From positions 1 to 34,263 of the forward strand of contig BPHB01000005.1 of the NCBI GenBank assembly GCA_026003335.1: a stretch of DNA of 34,263 nucleotides, read 5' to 3'. Of the stretch, positions 20,949 to 27,388 are shown one piece after another (position 1 is the stretch's first letter; each line of letters starts with the position of its first letter). The notes beneath the pieces were generated by a model, which searched no databases, had not been told where the DNA came from, and was given only the letters and a program-made list of their open reading frames with translations. The translations under genes and the position numbers were made by a program. Origin of the DNA: Chitinophagales bacterium (GTDB taxonomy: Bacteria > Bacteroidota > Bacteroidia > Chitinophagales > CAIOSU01).

Positions 20949-22291
20949 TAATCAAACCTTTCGCTACGCAAGAAAAATTTATAAAGGCGGCATTGTCTGG
21001 CAAGTATTCGGTGATATATTTCGGCGGCGCTATACGAGGCGGCAAAACCTTCGCCGGGTTGCTGGCTATTCTTGCCCTTGCCCGGGTGTACCCTAAGAGC
21101 CGCTGGCTCGTAGTACGTAAGGACTACCAGCGCCTGCGTTTAACGACCATCCCCTCGTTCTACAAAATACTACCCGACGCTGCCGTTTCCGGTAACGTGT
21201 GTAAGCTGTCGAACGGGAGCGAAATCATATTTTTCGCTGAGAACTACGACAGAGACAAGGACTTGAACCGCTTTCGGGGGTTGGAAATCAACGGGGCTTT
21301 GTTGGAGGAGGCGAATGAATTACAGGAGCTTACGTTTATCAAGGTGCAAGAGCGTGTAGGGACACATATCATTGACCCCATGCCCAAACCGTTGATACTT
21401 TTAACTTCAAACCCCGACGACAACTGGGTGAAACTGAAATTTTACGATAGATGGAAGAGGAAAGAGTTGCCTGCGGGGTGGGGGTATATCCCTTCCAGGT
21501 TGTCAGATAACCCGCACATCCCCAAAGAAGTGGTTGATAATTACAAGCATCTGCCGGCAGAGGCGTATAAACGATTCGTTGAGGGCGATTGGGAAGTGAA
21601 AATACAGGTCCCCGACCCGTTTTATCACGCTTTTGACCAGCATCGCCACCTCGTGTCCTGCGAATACAACCCCGATTTGCCGTTGCATTTATCGGTGGAT
21701 GAGAACGTAGAGCCGTACATGGCGGCGACGGTGTATCAAATCGTTGCCCCCGCCACGGTTCACATGATAGACTTCATCCCGGCAAAAAACGTAGAGCACC
21801 TGTGCCGGGAATTTACTGCGCGGTATTACTTTCATGAAGGCGCCGTGTTCCTATACGGAGACGCTACAAGCCAACGCCGCAGCGCGCGCATTTCGGGCAA
21901 CTTGTTTACTTTAATAGAGAACTATCTCGAACGCTTCAAAGTGATTAACAAAGTACTGACAAGCAACCCGCCGCACCACGCCCGGTGGCTGTTTGTCAAT
22001 GAATGTTTAGAAAAAGATACGCCCGTACGCCTGCGATTCGACAAATCACTGATGGACGTGGAGATTGAAATGCTGACCGTTCGCTACGCCCCGGATGGCT
22101 CTAAAATGAAGGAAAAGATAAGGCAGGACGGTAAGACGTTTGAAAAAAACGGGCACATCAGCGATACGCTCGATTACTTCTTAGTTTCAGCATTCAATGA
22201 CGCCTTCCGTGCGATGACGGCTGGCAAAAACAAAATAGAAGCAACGCTTGAAAGACTTTCAAAACCAAAAACCAAAAATCCACTGTTATGA
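20945..22291 (+). CDS. terL: Large terminase subunit (packaging ATPase-nuclease)
   Basis: The 448-residue protein has the full terminase layout. Walker A is GGAIRGGKT (27-35), Walker B ALLEEANE (118-125) with the catalytic Glu pair, and the coupling motif LLTSNP is at 152-157. The C-terminal RNase H-like nuclease domain shows LSVDEN (Asp252), YGDAT (Asp306) and a late DTLDYF. It cuts concatemers and drives DNA into the prohead through the portal (27385-28404), which lies far away on the other strand. It overlaps the next gene by 4 bases. The first 117 bp lie in the duplication; the truncated copy is at 15437-15565. Confidence 0.93.
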   Translation: MIIKPFATQEKFIKAALSGKYSVIYFGGAIRGGKTFAGLLAILALARVYPKSRWLVVRKDYQRLRLTTIPSFYKILPDAAVSGNVCKLSNGSEIIFFAENYDRDKDLNRFRGLEINGALLEEANELQELTFIKVQERVGTHIIDPMPKPLILLTSNPDDNWVKLKFYDRWKRKELPAGWGYIPSRLSDNPHIPKEVVDNYKHLPAEAYKRFVEGDWEVKIQVPDPFYHAFDQHRHLVSCEYNPDLPLHLSVDENVEPYMAATVYQIVAPATVHMIDFIPAKNVEHLCREFTARYYFHEGAVFLYGDATSQRRSARISGNLFTLIENYLERFKVINKVLTSNPPHHARWLFVNECLEKDTPVRLRFDKSLMDVEIEMLTVRYAPDGSKMKEKIRQDGKTFEKNGHISDTLDYFLVSAFNDAFRAMTAGKNKIEATLERLSKPKTKNPLL

Positions 22292-22692
22292 ACAGAGAAC
22301 TCTTATTATTCAGAAACGCGACCGTGCTCACTCAATTGCTGATTGAGACACTCGACGAGATGACCGAGAACCGCTTTTATCGTAGAGAGTTAAAGGCGGC
22401 TGGGAATCGGTTCTTAAAAGAGCTCGAGCATCACAATTTGAAGTTTTTCAGCGCTGCCGAGCTCACAAAAGATAACGACGCACAGATGCTCTTCCACGAG
22501 GTTGTGAGCGCTTGGGAGGACACGCTAAGTAAGTTTTTGAAAGCTGACTTAGTGACTCAAAGCGCTATTATCTTAGCGCTTGAAAACCGCGACGCTGCTT
22601 ATAAGTTCTTAGAAGACAACAACTTCTACGACGCTAAGCCTGAGCTTGTCGCAGAAATTAAGCGAGTATATGAGGAAGGAAGACAGACTTAA
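22288..22692 (+). CDS. Uncharacterised helical protein (134 aa)
   Basis: This 134-residue protein is almost entirely helical and highly charged (TVLTQLLIETLDEMTENRFY at the start, YKFLEDNNFYDAKPELVAEI at the end). No family recognised. It is coupled to the large terminase (ATGA overlap) and overlaps the VRR-NUC gene by 23 bases. A packaging or replication accessory role is possible from position alone. Confidence 0.55.
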   Translation: MNRELLLFRNATVLTQLLIETLDEMTENRFYRRELKAAGNRFLKELEHHNLKFFSAAELTKDNDAQMLFHEVVSAWEDTLSKFLKADLVTQSAIILALENRDAAYKFLEDNNFYDAKPELVAEIKRVYEEGRQT

Positions 22693-23038
22693 TTACGAAG
22701 TCGTAAAATATTTTAGAGAACGGGCGCTCGGTTTCATATTTCACATCCCGAACGAGGGTGTGCGCTCCGCCCGGCAGGCGGCTTCTTTGATAGCCCAAGG
22801 GCTCACGGCGGGTGTCCCTGACTTTTTCGTAGCGCTTAAAAACGGGCGTTCATTCTTTGTAGAACTGAAAACAGAGAAAGGGCGCTTGTCAAAGCGGCAA
22901 AAAGTAGTAGTAAAACAACTAAACGAGTGCAATCAAAGAGTATACTTATGCAGAACGATACAAGAGTTTCAAGCAGGTATTAGAGAGCGAGCGGGCTGGT
23001 GCCAGCGTGCGAGCGGTTACTTATTTCAGAATAATTGA
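22670..23038 (+). CDS. VRR-NUC domain nuclease
   Basis: From ATG 22670 the product has 122 residues and matches the compact phage VRR-NUC nucleases: an N-terminal helix, HIPNEGVRS, then GVPDFFVALKNGRSFFVELK with the catalytic Asp and the E-x-K pair, and LSKRQKVVVKQL. These stand-alone VRR-NUC proteins are PD-(D/E)xK enzymes believed to cut branched DNA such as Holliday junctions, useful for resolving concatemers before packaging. An in-frame TTG at 22646 would add 8 residues; I prefer the ATG because the alignment-like core begins right after it. The gene overlaps both neighbours. Confidence 0.85.
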   Translation: MRKEDRLNYEVVKYFRERALGFIFHIPNEGVRSARQAASLIAQGLTAGVPDFFVALKNGRSFFVELKTEKGRLSKRQKVVVKQLNECNQRVYLCRTIQEFQAGIRERAGWCQRASGYLFQNN

Positions 23039-23459
23039 GGGCGAGTTGGAAGTAGTCCCCACGGCGGGGGCGTCTTTCCTGCTCACACCTCCGCCCGTTT
23101 TTGAACTCGAGGAGGATTATATCAACCGTTTAAGCTTTCGGAGCGTTGTTCAGGCTATTGCCATCGCCCGCGGCTGCGGGGGTAAGTACAGTGTTGCATT
23201 CCCTTACTTATATTATGTCCTAAAACACGACGCCGAGCTGGACAAAGTAGAAGCTGAGCAGCTCTACGCCGATGCCCCCTATTTCCCGCATGGCGCCTTC
23301 GTGGTGTCGGCTATGCAGCAGCTCGATGAGGTCTTGCGCGTCTTTTATGAAGACCTCGAACGATTCAGCGTAAGCGACAGCGCTATCGCCCGTAGTGTGT
23401 TGAAGGAGTTTGACTTTGTTAGCGCTCGTCTACACGCTCGCGGGCGGCGACGCGACTAA
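23007..23459 (+). CDS. Uncharacterised protein (150 aa), GTG start
   Basis: The frame from GTG 23007 encodes 150 residues. No ATG is available upstream in this frame; the frame is open back to a stop at 22920, and the upstream residues (FKQVLESERAGASVRAV) look protein-like, so an unusual or earlier start is possible. The body is alpha-helical and acidic (YVLKHDAELDKVEAEQLYAD, LDEVLRVFYEDLERFSVSD), with a basic end. No family recognised. The overlap with a small out-of-frame gene at 23416 recalls tail-assembly-chaperone pairs, but it is not next to the tape measure. Confidence 0.5.
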   Translation: MRAVTYFRIIEGELEVVPTAGASFLLTPPPVFELEEDYINRLSFRSVVQAIAIARGCGGKYSVAFPYLYYVLKHDAELDKVEAEQLYADAPYFPHGAFVVSAMQQLDEVLRVFYEDLERFSVSDSAIARSVLKEFDFVSARLHARGRRRD

Positions 23460-23572
23460 GTTCGACAAAGCGCTTTCATTGTCTACCGAAACGGCGCTAA
23501 CATATATCCGCTTTCCAGGTACGGCAGGGCTATGTGAGTCATAAGGAGTTAGAGCGTATCAAACGCAAATAG
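23416..23572 (+). pseudogene. Small gene needing a +1 frameshift (about 51 aa if joined)
   Basis: A frame starting at TTG 23416 (AAGGAG at 23403-23408 in front) encodes LLALVYTLAGGDATKFDKAL and continues to TALTYIRF before running into TAA at 23542-23544. The +1 frame continues sensibly from 23513-23516 as QVRQGYVSHKELERIKRK to TAG 23570-23572, a typical lysine-rich C-terminus. The switch point is CGC TTT CCA G; slipping from TTT to TTC would give R-F-Q. Either one extra base disrupts the gene or the site is recoded. The gene overlaps 23007-23459 by 44 bases. Function unknown; tail-assembly-chaperone-like is only a guess. Confidence 0.4.
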
Positions 23573-23606
23573 TTTAGTGATATGTAAAATTTAAATACTA
23601 AGGAAA

Positions 23607-24446
23607 ATGGTAGTATTATCCTTATTTGACGGAATGAGTACAGGTCAGCAAGCGCTAAGAAATTTAGGATTTAGAGTTAGCAAGTACTATGCTTCTGAAA
23701 TAAAGAAGCACGCAATTGAGCTAACTAAGCACCACTTTCCAAATACAGTGCATTTAGGAGATGTAAAAAATTGGCGTTCTTGGAGCATTGATTGGAGCAA
23801 AGTAGATTTGGTATTGAGTGGCTCACCTTGTCAAGACCTATCCTCAATAGGCAAACGGAAAGGTTTACATGCTGAACGTTCAAGCTTGTTTTTTACGTTT
23901 GTTGATATTCTGACTCACATACGTAAATACAATAGGAGTGTTTTGTTTTTGCAGGAAAACGTGGCAAGCGCTAAAAAGGAAGATATAGAAATAATGACTG
24001 AAACACTTAGCACGAAGCCTGTTTTAATAGACAGTAAATTTTTCACAGCACAGCGCCGGCGCCGGCTCTGGTGGACAAATATAAAAGTAAAAACAGACTC
24101 CATCCGTGATGCCGGCATAATGTTTAAGGACATAATAGGGGGGGGGATGGTTGACAAAGATAAGGCTATGACGCTTACGGCTTCATACGCAAAAAGTACA
24201 GCTTATCGGGATAAAATTAAGCTACACAAATACTTTGTAAAAAAGCTCAATAACAGCTACGGCGGGGCGTTCAACTATGTTATCGATGAGGACGGTTTAT
24301 ATAGAGCGTTGACGCAAACGGAGATGGAGCGCCTGCAAGGGTTTGAAGATGGATATACAAGTATCCTAAACCGCACGCACGCAGGCAATCTCCTTGGTGA
24401 TGCGTGGACGCTTCTGGTGATAGAATACATATTCTCGTTTATTTAG
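23607..24446 (+). CDS. C5-cytosine DNA methyltransferase
   Basis: The 279-residue protein has the ordered C5-methyltransferase motifs: motif I LSLFDGMSTGQQAL (4-17), motif II-like ASEIKKHA (29-36), motif IV SGSPCQDLS with the nucleophile Cys75 (71-79), motif VI ENV (117-119), motif VIII QRRRRLWW (149-156), and the C-terminal TEMERLQGFEDGYTS and GNLLGDAW. The target-recognition region is short, as in DNMT3-like phage enzymes. No restriction gene is next to it, so it is probably an orphan that protects phage DNA. The gene is visibly richer in A+T than the terminase region before it, which suggests recent acquisition. I saw no consensus promoter in the 34-bp gap before it. Confidence 0.92.
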   Translation: MVVLSLFDGMSTGQQALRNLGFRVSKYYASEIKKHAIELTKHHFPNTVHLGDVKNWRSWSIDWSKVDLVLSGSPCQDLSSIGKRKGLHAERSSLFFTFVDILTHIRKYNRSVLFLQENVASAKKEDIEIMTETLSTKPVLIDSKFFTAQRRRRLWWTNIKVKTDSIRDAGIMFKDIIGGGMVDKDKAMTLTASYAKSTAYRDKIKLHKYFVKKLNNSYGGAFNYVIDEDGLYRALTQTEMERLQGFEDGYTSILNRTHAGNLLGDAWTLLVIEYIFSFI

Positions 24447-24470
24447 AATGCTATCTATTCATTAAATAAA

Positions 24471-24821
24471 ATGTATAAGACTATGGCAGTAGCTAATTTT
24501 TCAATCATCGGAAACGAGGTGCTTTTCAATATGTTTGGATGCTTAATAGAGAAGCACGGCTGTGTGATAGAGTATTCAGATTCAGGTGAAATAAAATTTG
24601 AGTTGTATAACTGCAATCTTGATACTGACTTTTGTAATTTAACATGCAGATTTACATGCACTTGCAAGTGCATCGTTCTGGATGGAACCGGGCATGAATT
24701 GTTTATGTTTGACCTGGCGGAGTCTGTGGCACGCAAAAGTTTTGGACAACGAGCGTCCGGACTGCGCATAACAGTTCCGGAGTTTAAGGAGCTATATCTT
24801 AAATACCGGAAGGATATTTAA
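24471..24821 (+). CDS. Uncharacterised cysteine-rich protein (116 aa)
   Basis: The 116-residue product carries many cysteines, notably in residues 40-70 (YNCNLDTDFCNLTCRFTCTC). Their spacing does not match a zinc finger I know. The N-terminal half looks alpha/beta (VANFSIIGNEVLFNMFGCLI) and the end is helical and basic. An ATG at 24483 would shorten it by four residues. It follows the C5 methyltransferase by 24 bases, shares its A+T-richer composition and is followed by a terminator, so the two may form one acquired unit. Function unknown. Confidence 0.55.
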   Translation: MYKTMAVANFSIIGNEVLFNMFGCLIEKHGCVIEYSDSGEIKFELYNCNLDTDFCNLTCRFTCTCKCIVLDGTGHELFMFDLAESVARKSFGQRASGLRITVPEFKELYLKYRKDI

Positions 24822-24825
24822 ACCC

Positions 24826-24850
24826 AAGGCAGGCACGTCCTGCCTTTCTT
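24826..24850 (+). terminator. Hairpin terminator after 24471 gene
   Basis: AAGGCAGG (24826-24833) pairs perfectly with CCTGCCTT (24839-24846) around CACGT, followed by a short T-rich tail (TCTTATTTA). The stem begins 4 bases after the stop codon. The weak T-run makes it a moderate terminator; it separates the methyltransferase unit from the next promoter. Confidence 0.75.
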
Positions 24851-24881
24851 ATTTAGACCCATTCTAAATTTGTAAAAAACT

Positions 24882-24898
24882 GTGCAAAAATTTTGCAC
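24882..24898. promoter_or_regulatory. 17-nt dyad operator, copy 2
   Basis: Identical to the dyad at 7315-7331 (GTGCAAAAATTTTGCAC), with 25 identical bases in total (24881-24905 against 7314-7338). It again covers the TTTG promoter element, here at 24892-24895. The downstream promoter parts are similar but not identical, so the dyad is under stronger conservation than the rest. Confidence 0.75.
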
Positions 24899-24922
24899 TT
24901 TAAAATCTATTTGTTATATTTG
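24892..24922 (+). promoter_or_regulatory. Bacteroidota-type promoter for 24956 gene
   Basis: TTTG (24892-24895), a 19-base spacer and TATATTTG (24915-24922) match the consensus. Transcription would start near 24929, about 27 bases before the ATG at 24956. The motif TTTGTAGTxTAAGG after the box is shared with the promoter at 7325. Confidence 0.8.
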
Positions 24923-24955
24923 TAGTGTAAGGTAAAACAAAAAACAAAGACAACT

Positions 24956-25405
24956 ATGAAGACTCTAAAAGAATACAACCCGAAAGAGACTTACAGATAT
25001 GTAGTGAGATATTCGCTCGACCCAGCAAAAGACCTCGAGCGCAACTGGAGCACATTTGCTGGGGCTGAGTGCGAGTTCGGACCTTTCTCATACCCGGCAG
25101 AGACAGAAGACGAGGCGCGTGAAGAGTACGCTGCCTATATAGGCATATCACCAGAAGAAGTAACAAAAGAGTTCCGTTGGCATAACGGGCTAAACAGCTA
25201 CGCCCAAGTACACTATGAAGGACTTGGAGCATGGGAGCTAAATGCCAACACGCTCGAAGAAGCGGTTGCTGAGGCAAAGGGAATGAATGAAAGCGATATG
25301 TGGTGCACTACTGGTGCAGGCACTGGGCATTTCTTCGCATCGGAAGTGGTCGCTTACATCAAAGTACCCAACAAGGAGAATTTATATATTTTCATATTGG
25401 ATTAG
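24956..25405 (+). CDS. Uncharacterised protein (149 aa) under shared operator
   Basis: The 149-residue acidic protein has an alpha/beta pattern: KETYRYVVRYSLDPAKDL, FSYPAETEDEAREEYAAYIG, a central WHNGLNSYAQVHYEGLGAW, an acidic helix LEEAVAEAKG, and a hydrophobic end. It lacks a signal peptide. No family recognised. It has its own promoter with the dyad found otherwise only before 7428, and it is the last plus-strand gene. It ends one base before the convergent spanin gene, with no hairpin in between, so the two converging transcripts must overlap. An early, tightly repressed accessory role is inferred from regulation, not from the protein. Confidence 0.55.
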   Translation: MKTLKEYNPKETYRYVVRYSLDPAKDLERNWSTFAGAECEFGPFSYPAETEDEAREEYAAYIGISPEEVTKEFRWHNGLNSYAQVHYEGLGAWELNANTLEEAVAEAKGMNESDMWCTTGAGTGHFFASEVVAYIKVPNKENLYIFILD

Positions 25406-25406
25406 G

Positions 25407-25781
25407 TTAGAGCAAACGCACCACCACCACCAGCACGATAAGTGCCAAGATGAGCCAGAGGGCGAGTGTTTTGCTTGCATCTGGCTCTTTTTTTTCTGTT
25501 TCTACTATCTTTGTGACCCTGACCGTGTCCCTTACCACTATCGTGTCGCATTCAGCTTTTACGCGTATTGTGTCCTTTACGCGCACGAGTCGCACAGACG
25601 CGCGCCCTTGGCGCACAATTGTGTCGATGCGCTGAACCGTGTCTCGCAGCACGATGGACACGGTATCGCGCTCAATCACCCGCTCGCGCACCATTACCGT
25701 GTCCACACGGCTTTCAACTATCTGTCTTTTCGCTGCACAGCTACTTAGAACCAGTAGCAGCGTTATCGTTATTTTTTTCAT
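25407..25781 (-). CDS. Candidate unimolecular spanin (lipoprotein with C-terminal TM)
   Basis: The 124-residue protein has a lipoprotein signal (KKITITLLLVLSSC, lipobox LSSC with Cys15), a periplasmic region rich in repeated D-T-V/I units separated by basic residues, and a C-terminal transmembrane helix (about 103-124, ending LALIVLVVVVRLL). An outer-membrane lipid anchor plus an inner-membrane C-terminal helix in one chain is the defining layout of unimolecular spanins such as T1 gp11, which fuse the membranes at the end of lysis. It is last in the lysis cassette and overlaps the holin-like gene by 41 bases. The family call is by topology, not sequence identity. Confidence 0.7.
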   Translation of the reverse strand: MKKITITLLLVLSSCAAKRQIVESRVDTVMVRERVIERDTVSIVLRDTVQRIDTIVRQGRASVRLVRVKDTIRVKAECDTIVVRDTVRVTKIVETEKKEPDASKTLALWLILALIVLVVVVRLL

Positions 25782-25944
25782 GACCGTAAAGTAGGAAAGG
25801 GATAATGATTAACAGCACCGGGCTTATTTCTGTCCAGGTCGCTTTGTCGAAATATACAAGCAGCACAGCCGCGGCCGCAAGCAGCACGGCGAACAGCGTG
25901 CTCTTCCAGTGGCATTTTACGTTACTTAGTTTGAAATTTTTCAT
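25741..25944 (-). CDS. Holin-like small membrane protein (67 aa)
   Basis: The 67-residue product has two hydrophobic helices, about residues 14-31 (STLFAVLLAAAAVLLVYF) and 38-53 (EISPVLLIIIPFLLYG), and a polar end. Size, two membrane spans and position between the amidase and the spanin candidate fit a class II holin, which would open the inner membrane to release the amidase. It overlaps both neighbours (41 and 23 bases). The small TM protein at 25922-26119 is the alternative holin, or a partner. Confidence 0.6.
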   Translation of the reverse strand: MKNFKLSNVKCHWKSTLFAVLLAAAAVLLVYFDKATWTEISPVLLIIIPFLLYGHEKNNDNAATGSK

Positions 25945-26119
25945 TTGTAAGCGCGTCGATTTTAGTTTCGAGTACTGTAATACGAATAGTTAGTTTGTTC
26001 ACATCAACAGTGAGTGATTTAAAGTCTTTGTGTATTGAACTTAATAAATAGCCGATAATCCCTAATAAGAGCATGAGCACGGGGACTAGTACCATCTGAA
26101 AAAACTCAAGCATATTCAT
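25922..26119 (-). CDS. Small protein with one TM helix and coiled coil (65 aa)
   Basis: From ATG 26119 the protein has an N-terminal transmembrane helix (FFQMVLVPVLMLLLGIIGYL) followed by a heptad-like helix (VDVNKLTIRITVLETKIDAL). I prefer this start to the longer in-frame one at 26227, because the extra 36 residues would lie entirely within the amidase gene. It overlaps the amidase by 14 bases. Single-TM coiled-coil proteins in lysis cassettes can be holins, antiholins or i-spanin-like; here the topology (N-terminal TM, periplasmic or cytoplasmic coil) does not decide. Confidence 0.55.
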   Translation of the reverse strand: MNMLEFFQMVLVPVLMLLLGIIGYLLSSIHKDFKSLTVDVNKLTIRITVLETKIDALTNEKFQTK

Positions 26120-26759
26120 CGTAATATTTTGTAATAGCGTCGCAAAGAGCATCAGTAAATTTACTTTTGTAGTGTTCAGACATAAGCAACTCAGCGTCTT
26201 CCATATTTGTAAAGAATAAGTTCTCAATGAGCACAGCAGGCATGAGGGCCCGCTTCAATACAAAGAAATCAGTTTCTTTGTCGGGGTCGCCGTCTGTGTA
26301 GTCAACGCGCGCGGGGATGTCGGGGAACGCTTTCTTGTATTCTTCAATGATAAGCGTAGCCAGTTTGTCAGCGTCAGTATTGCCTCGGCTCGTATAGACT
26401 TCAAAGCCGCGCGCAGGGGTGCCGGGACCTCGCATCGTGGTGCCGTGTGCGTTTGAATGAAGGGACAAGAACGTGATACGCTCTTCGTGCTTTCTTAGCC
26501 TGTAGTAGGCATTAGCGATTTCAACTCTTGAGGGGAGCGGCGTATCGTATATTTCTGAATACACTTTCTTGACAAAGAAGCCGAGCGCTTCGAGCTTCTC
26601 TTTGAGAGCGTTAGCATATTCACGATTGATAACACCCTCATACACTACAAGCCCATCATCGTAAAAGTAGCGCTTCCCTATTTTGAGCGAGGTCGTGTAT
26701 TGCCCGGTTGCGGGGTCTATGCCGCCATGCCCGGCGTCTAATAGTATTGTTTTTTTCAT
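26106..26759 (-). CDS. N-acetylmuramoyl-L-alanine amidase (endolysin)
   Basis: The 217-residue protein is an Amidase_3 zinc enzyme. The motifs are LLDAGHGG with ligand His11, a Glu in YEGVINREYA (Glu41 by alignment pattern), SLHSNAHG with His101, and the catalytic Glu179 in AVLIENLFFTN. It cleaves the bond between muramic acid and the stem peptide. It lacks a signal peptide and a cell-wall-binding domain, as expected for a holin-released endolysin of a Gram-negative host. The gene overlaps the connector by 4 bases and the TM-coil gene by 14. A short extra segment around residues 20-38 (TTSLKIGKRYFYDDG) separates the first two motifs. Confidence 0.92.
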   Translation of the reverse strand: MKKTILLDAGHGGIDPATGQYTTSLKIGKRYFYDDGLVVYEGVINREYANALKEKLEALGFFVKKVYSEIYDTPLPSRVEIANAYYRLRKHEERITFLSLHSNAHGTTMRGPGTPARGFEVYTSRGNTDADKLATLIIEEYKKAFPDIPARVDYTDGDPDKETDFFVLKRALMPAVLIENLFFTNMEDAELLMSEHYKSKFTDALCDAITKYYDEYA

Positions 26760-27388
26760 AGGAGGTAGTTCTTTTTGATAATTTTAGACGGGTAAACGGG
26801 TTTGATGTTTACATTTACGTTGATTCTATCACCCTTGTCAGTCAGGCGCTTGGCGTAGTAGTCGGCTTCATCGAGGAAATACCGCCTTAACGCCCGCAGC
26901 TCTTCGGCGGTAGCAGGCATGCTTTGTTCAGTCACTTTGCGCACAAAGCCCGTGCTGCTGCTTTGCATTGACCCCATCAGCGTATAGTCCGCCAGTGCCC
27001 TGAACGCCACGAAGTTGATAATCGCCTCCGCATCGTTGCCCGGCAGGACGGCGTATAGATACACGTCGCCCGTTAGCGGGGTGTCCACCTCCACCGTGGT
27101 GCCGCTCACACTCACAACGTTGCGAAACGCGGCGTCCGTACCGGACAACACCAACGCATCGCCAACAGCTACGGGCGTGTTTAGCTGAATATGAGTAGCG
27201 TCCACCACCACAGCTTGCTCGATAGATACGCCGTTGAGGGCGTCGCCCAGCACCAGCGAGCTTTTATCGTAGAACGTGCCCAGCTCCCGCTCTGCTTTGT
27301 CAACATAGTTAGCGAGCATTTCAGGGGTTACATGTTTCGATAAATTACCCCTCGCTTGTATAAAGTCAAATTTTACCGCTGTTTTCAT
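26756..27388 (-). CDS. Putative head-tail connector with inserted beta domain (210 aa)
   Basis: The 210-residue protein starts with a helical part (LSKHVTPEMLANYVDKAERE) and ends with helices (EELRALRRYFLDEADYYAKR), resembling small head-completion proteins. Residues ~54-116 look like an inserted beta domain (TPVAVGDALVLSGTDAAFRN, then VVSVSGTTVEVDTPL). The segment VAVGDALVLSG is reminiscent of LRVGDIITFYP in the capsid insert. It lies directly after the portal in transcription order and overlaps it and the amidase by 4 bases each, which is the usual place for a connector. Family assignment is tentative. Confidence 0.5.
   Translation of the reverse strand: MKTAVKFDFIQARGNLSKHVTPEMLANYVDKAERELGTFYDKSSLVLGDALNGVSIEQAVVVDATHIQLNTPVAVGDALVLSGTDAAFRNVVSVSGTTVEVDTPLTGDVYLYAVLPGNDAEAIINFVAFRALADYTLMGSMQSSSTGFVRKVTEQSMPATAEELRALRRYFLDEADYYAKRLTDKGDRINVNVNIKPVYPSKIIKKNYLL

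Larger units (their letters stand above)
15554..21061. repeat. 5.5-kb tandem duplication, copy 2
   Basis: This is the second copy of 10047-15553. Bases 15554-15816 are a diverged allele of the annealing-protein 3' end, with more than 20 substitutions and a one-base insertion before the exonuclease gene. From 15817 to 21061 I found one difference from copy 1 (16078). The gene set continues into a full-length large terminase. Collapsing the two copies yields one intact version of each gene, which is why an assembly origin has to be considered alongside a real tandem duplication. Confidence 0.95.

Noticed and set aside
10047-21061. Transposon or composite element as the cause of the 5.5-kb repeat
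   Set aside because: There is no transposase, no terminal inverted repeats and no target-site duplication; the copies abut directly with a one-base overlap inside phage genes.
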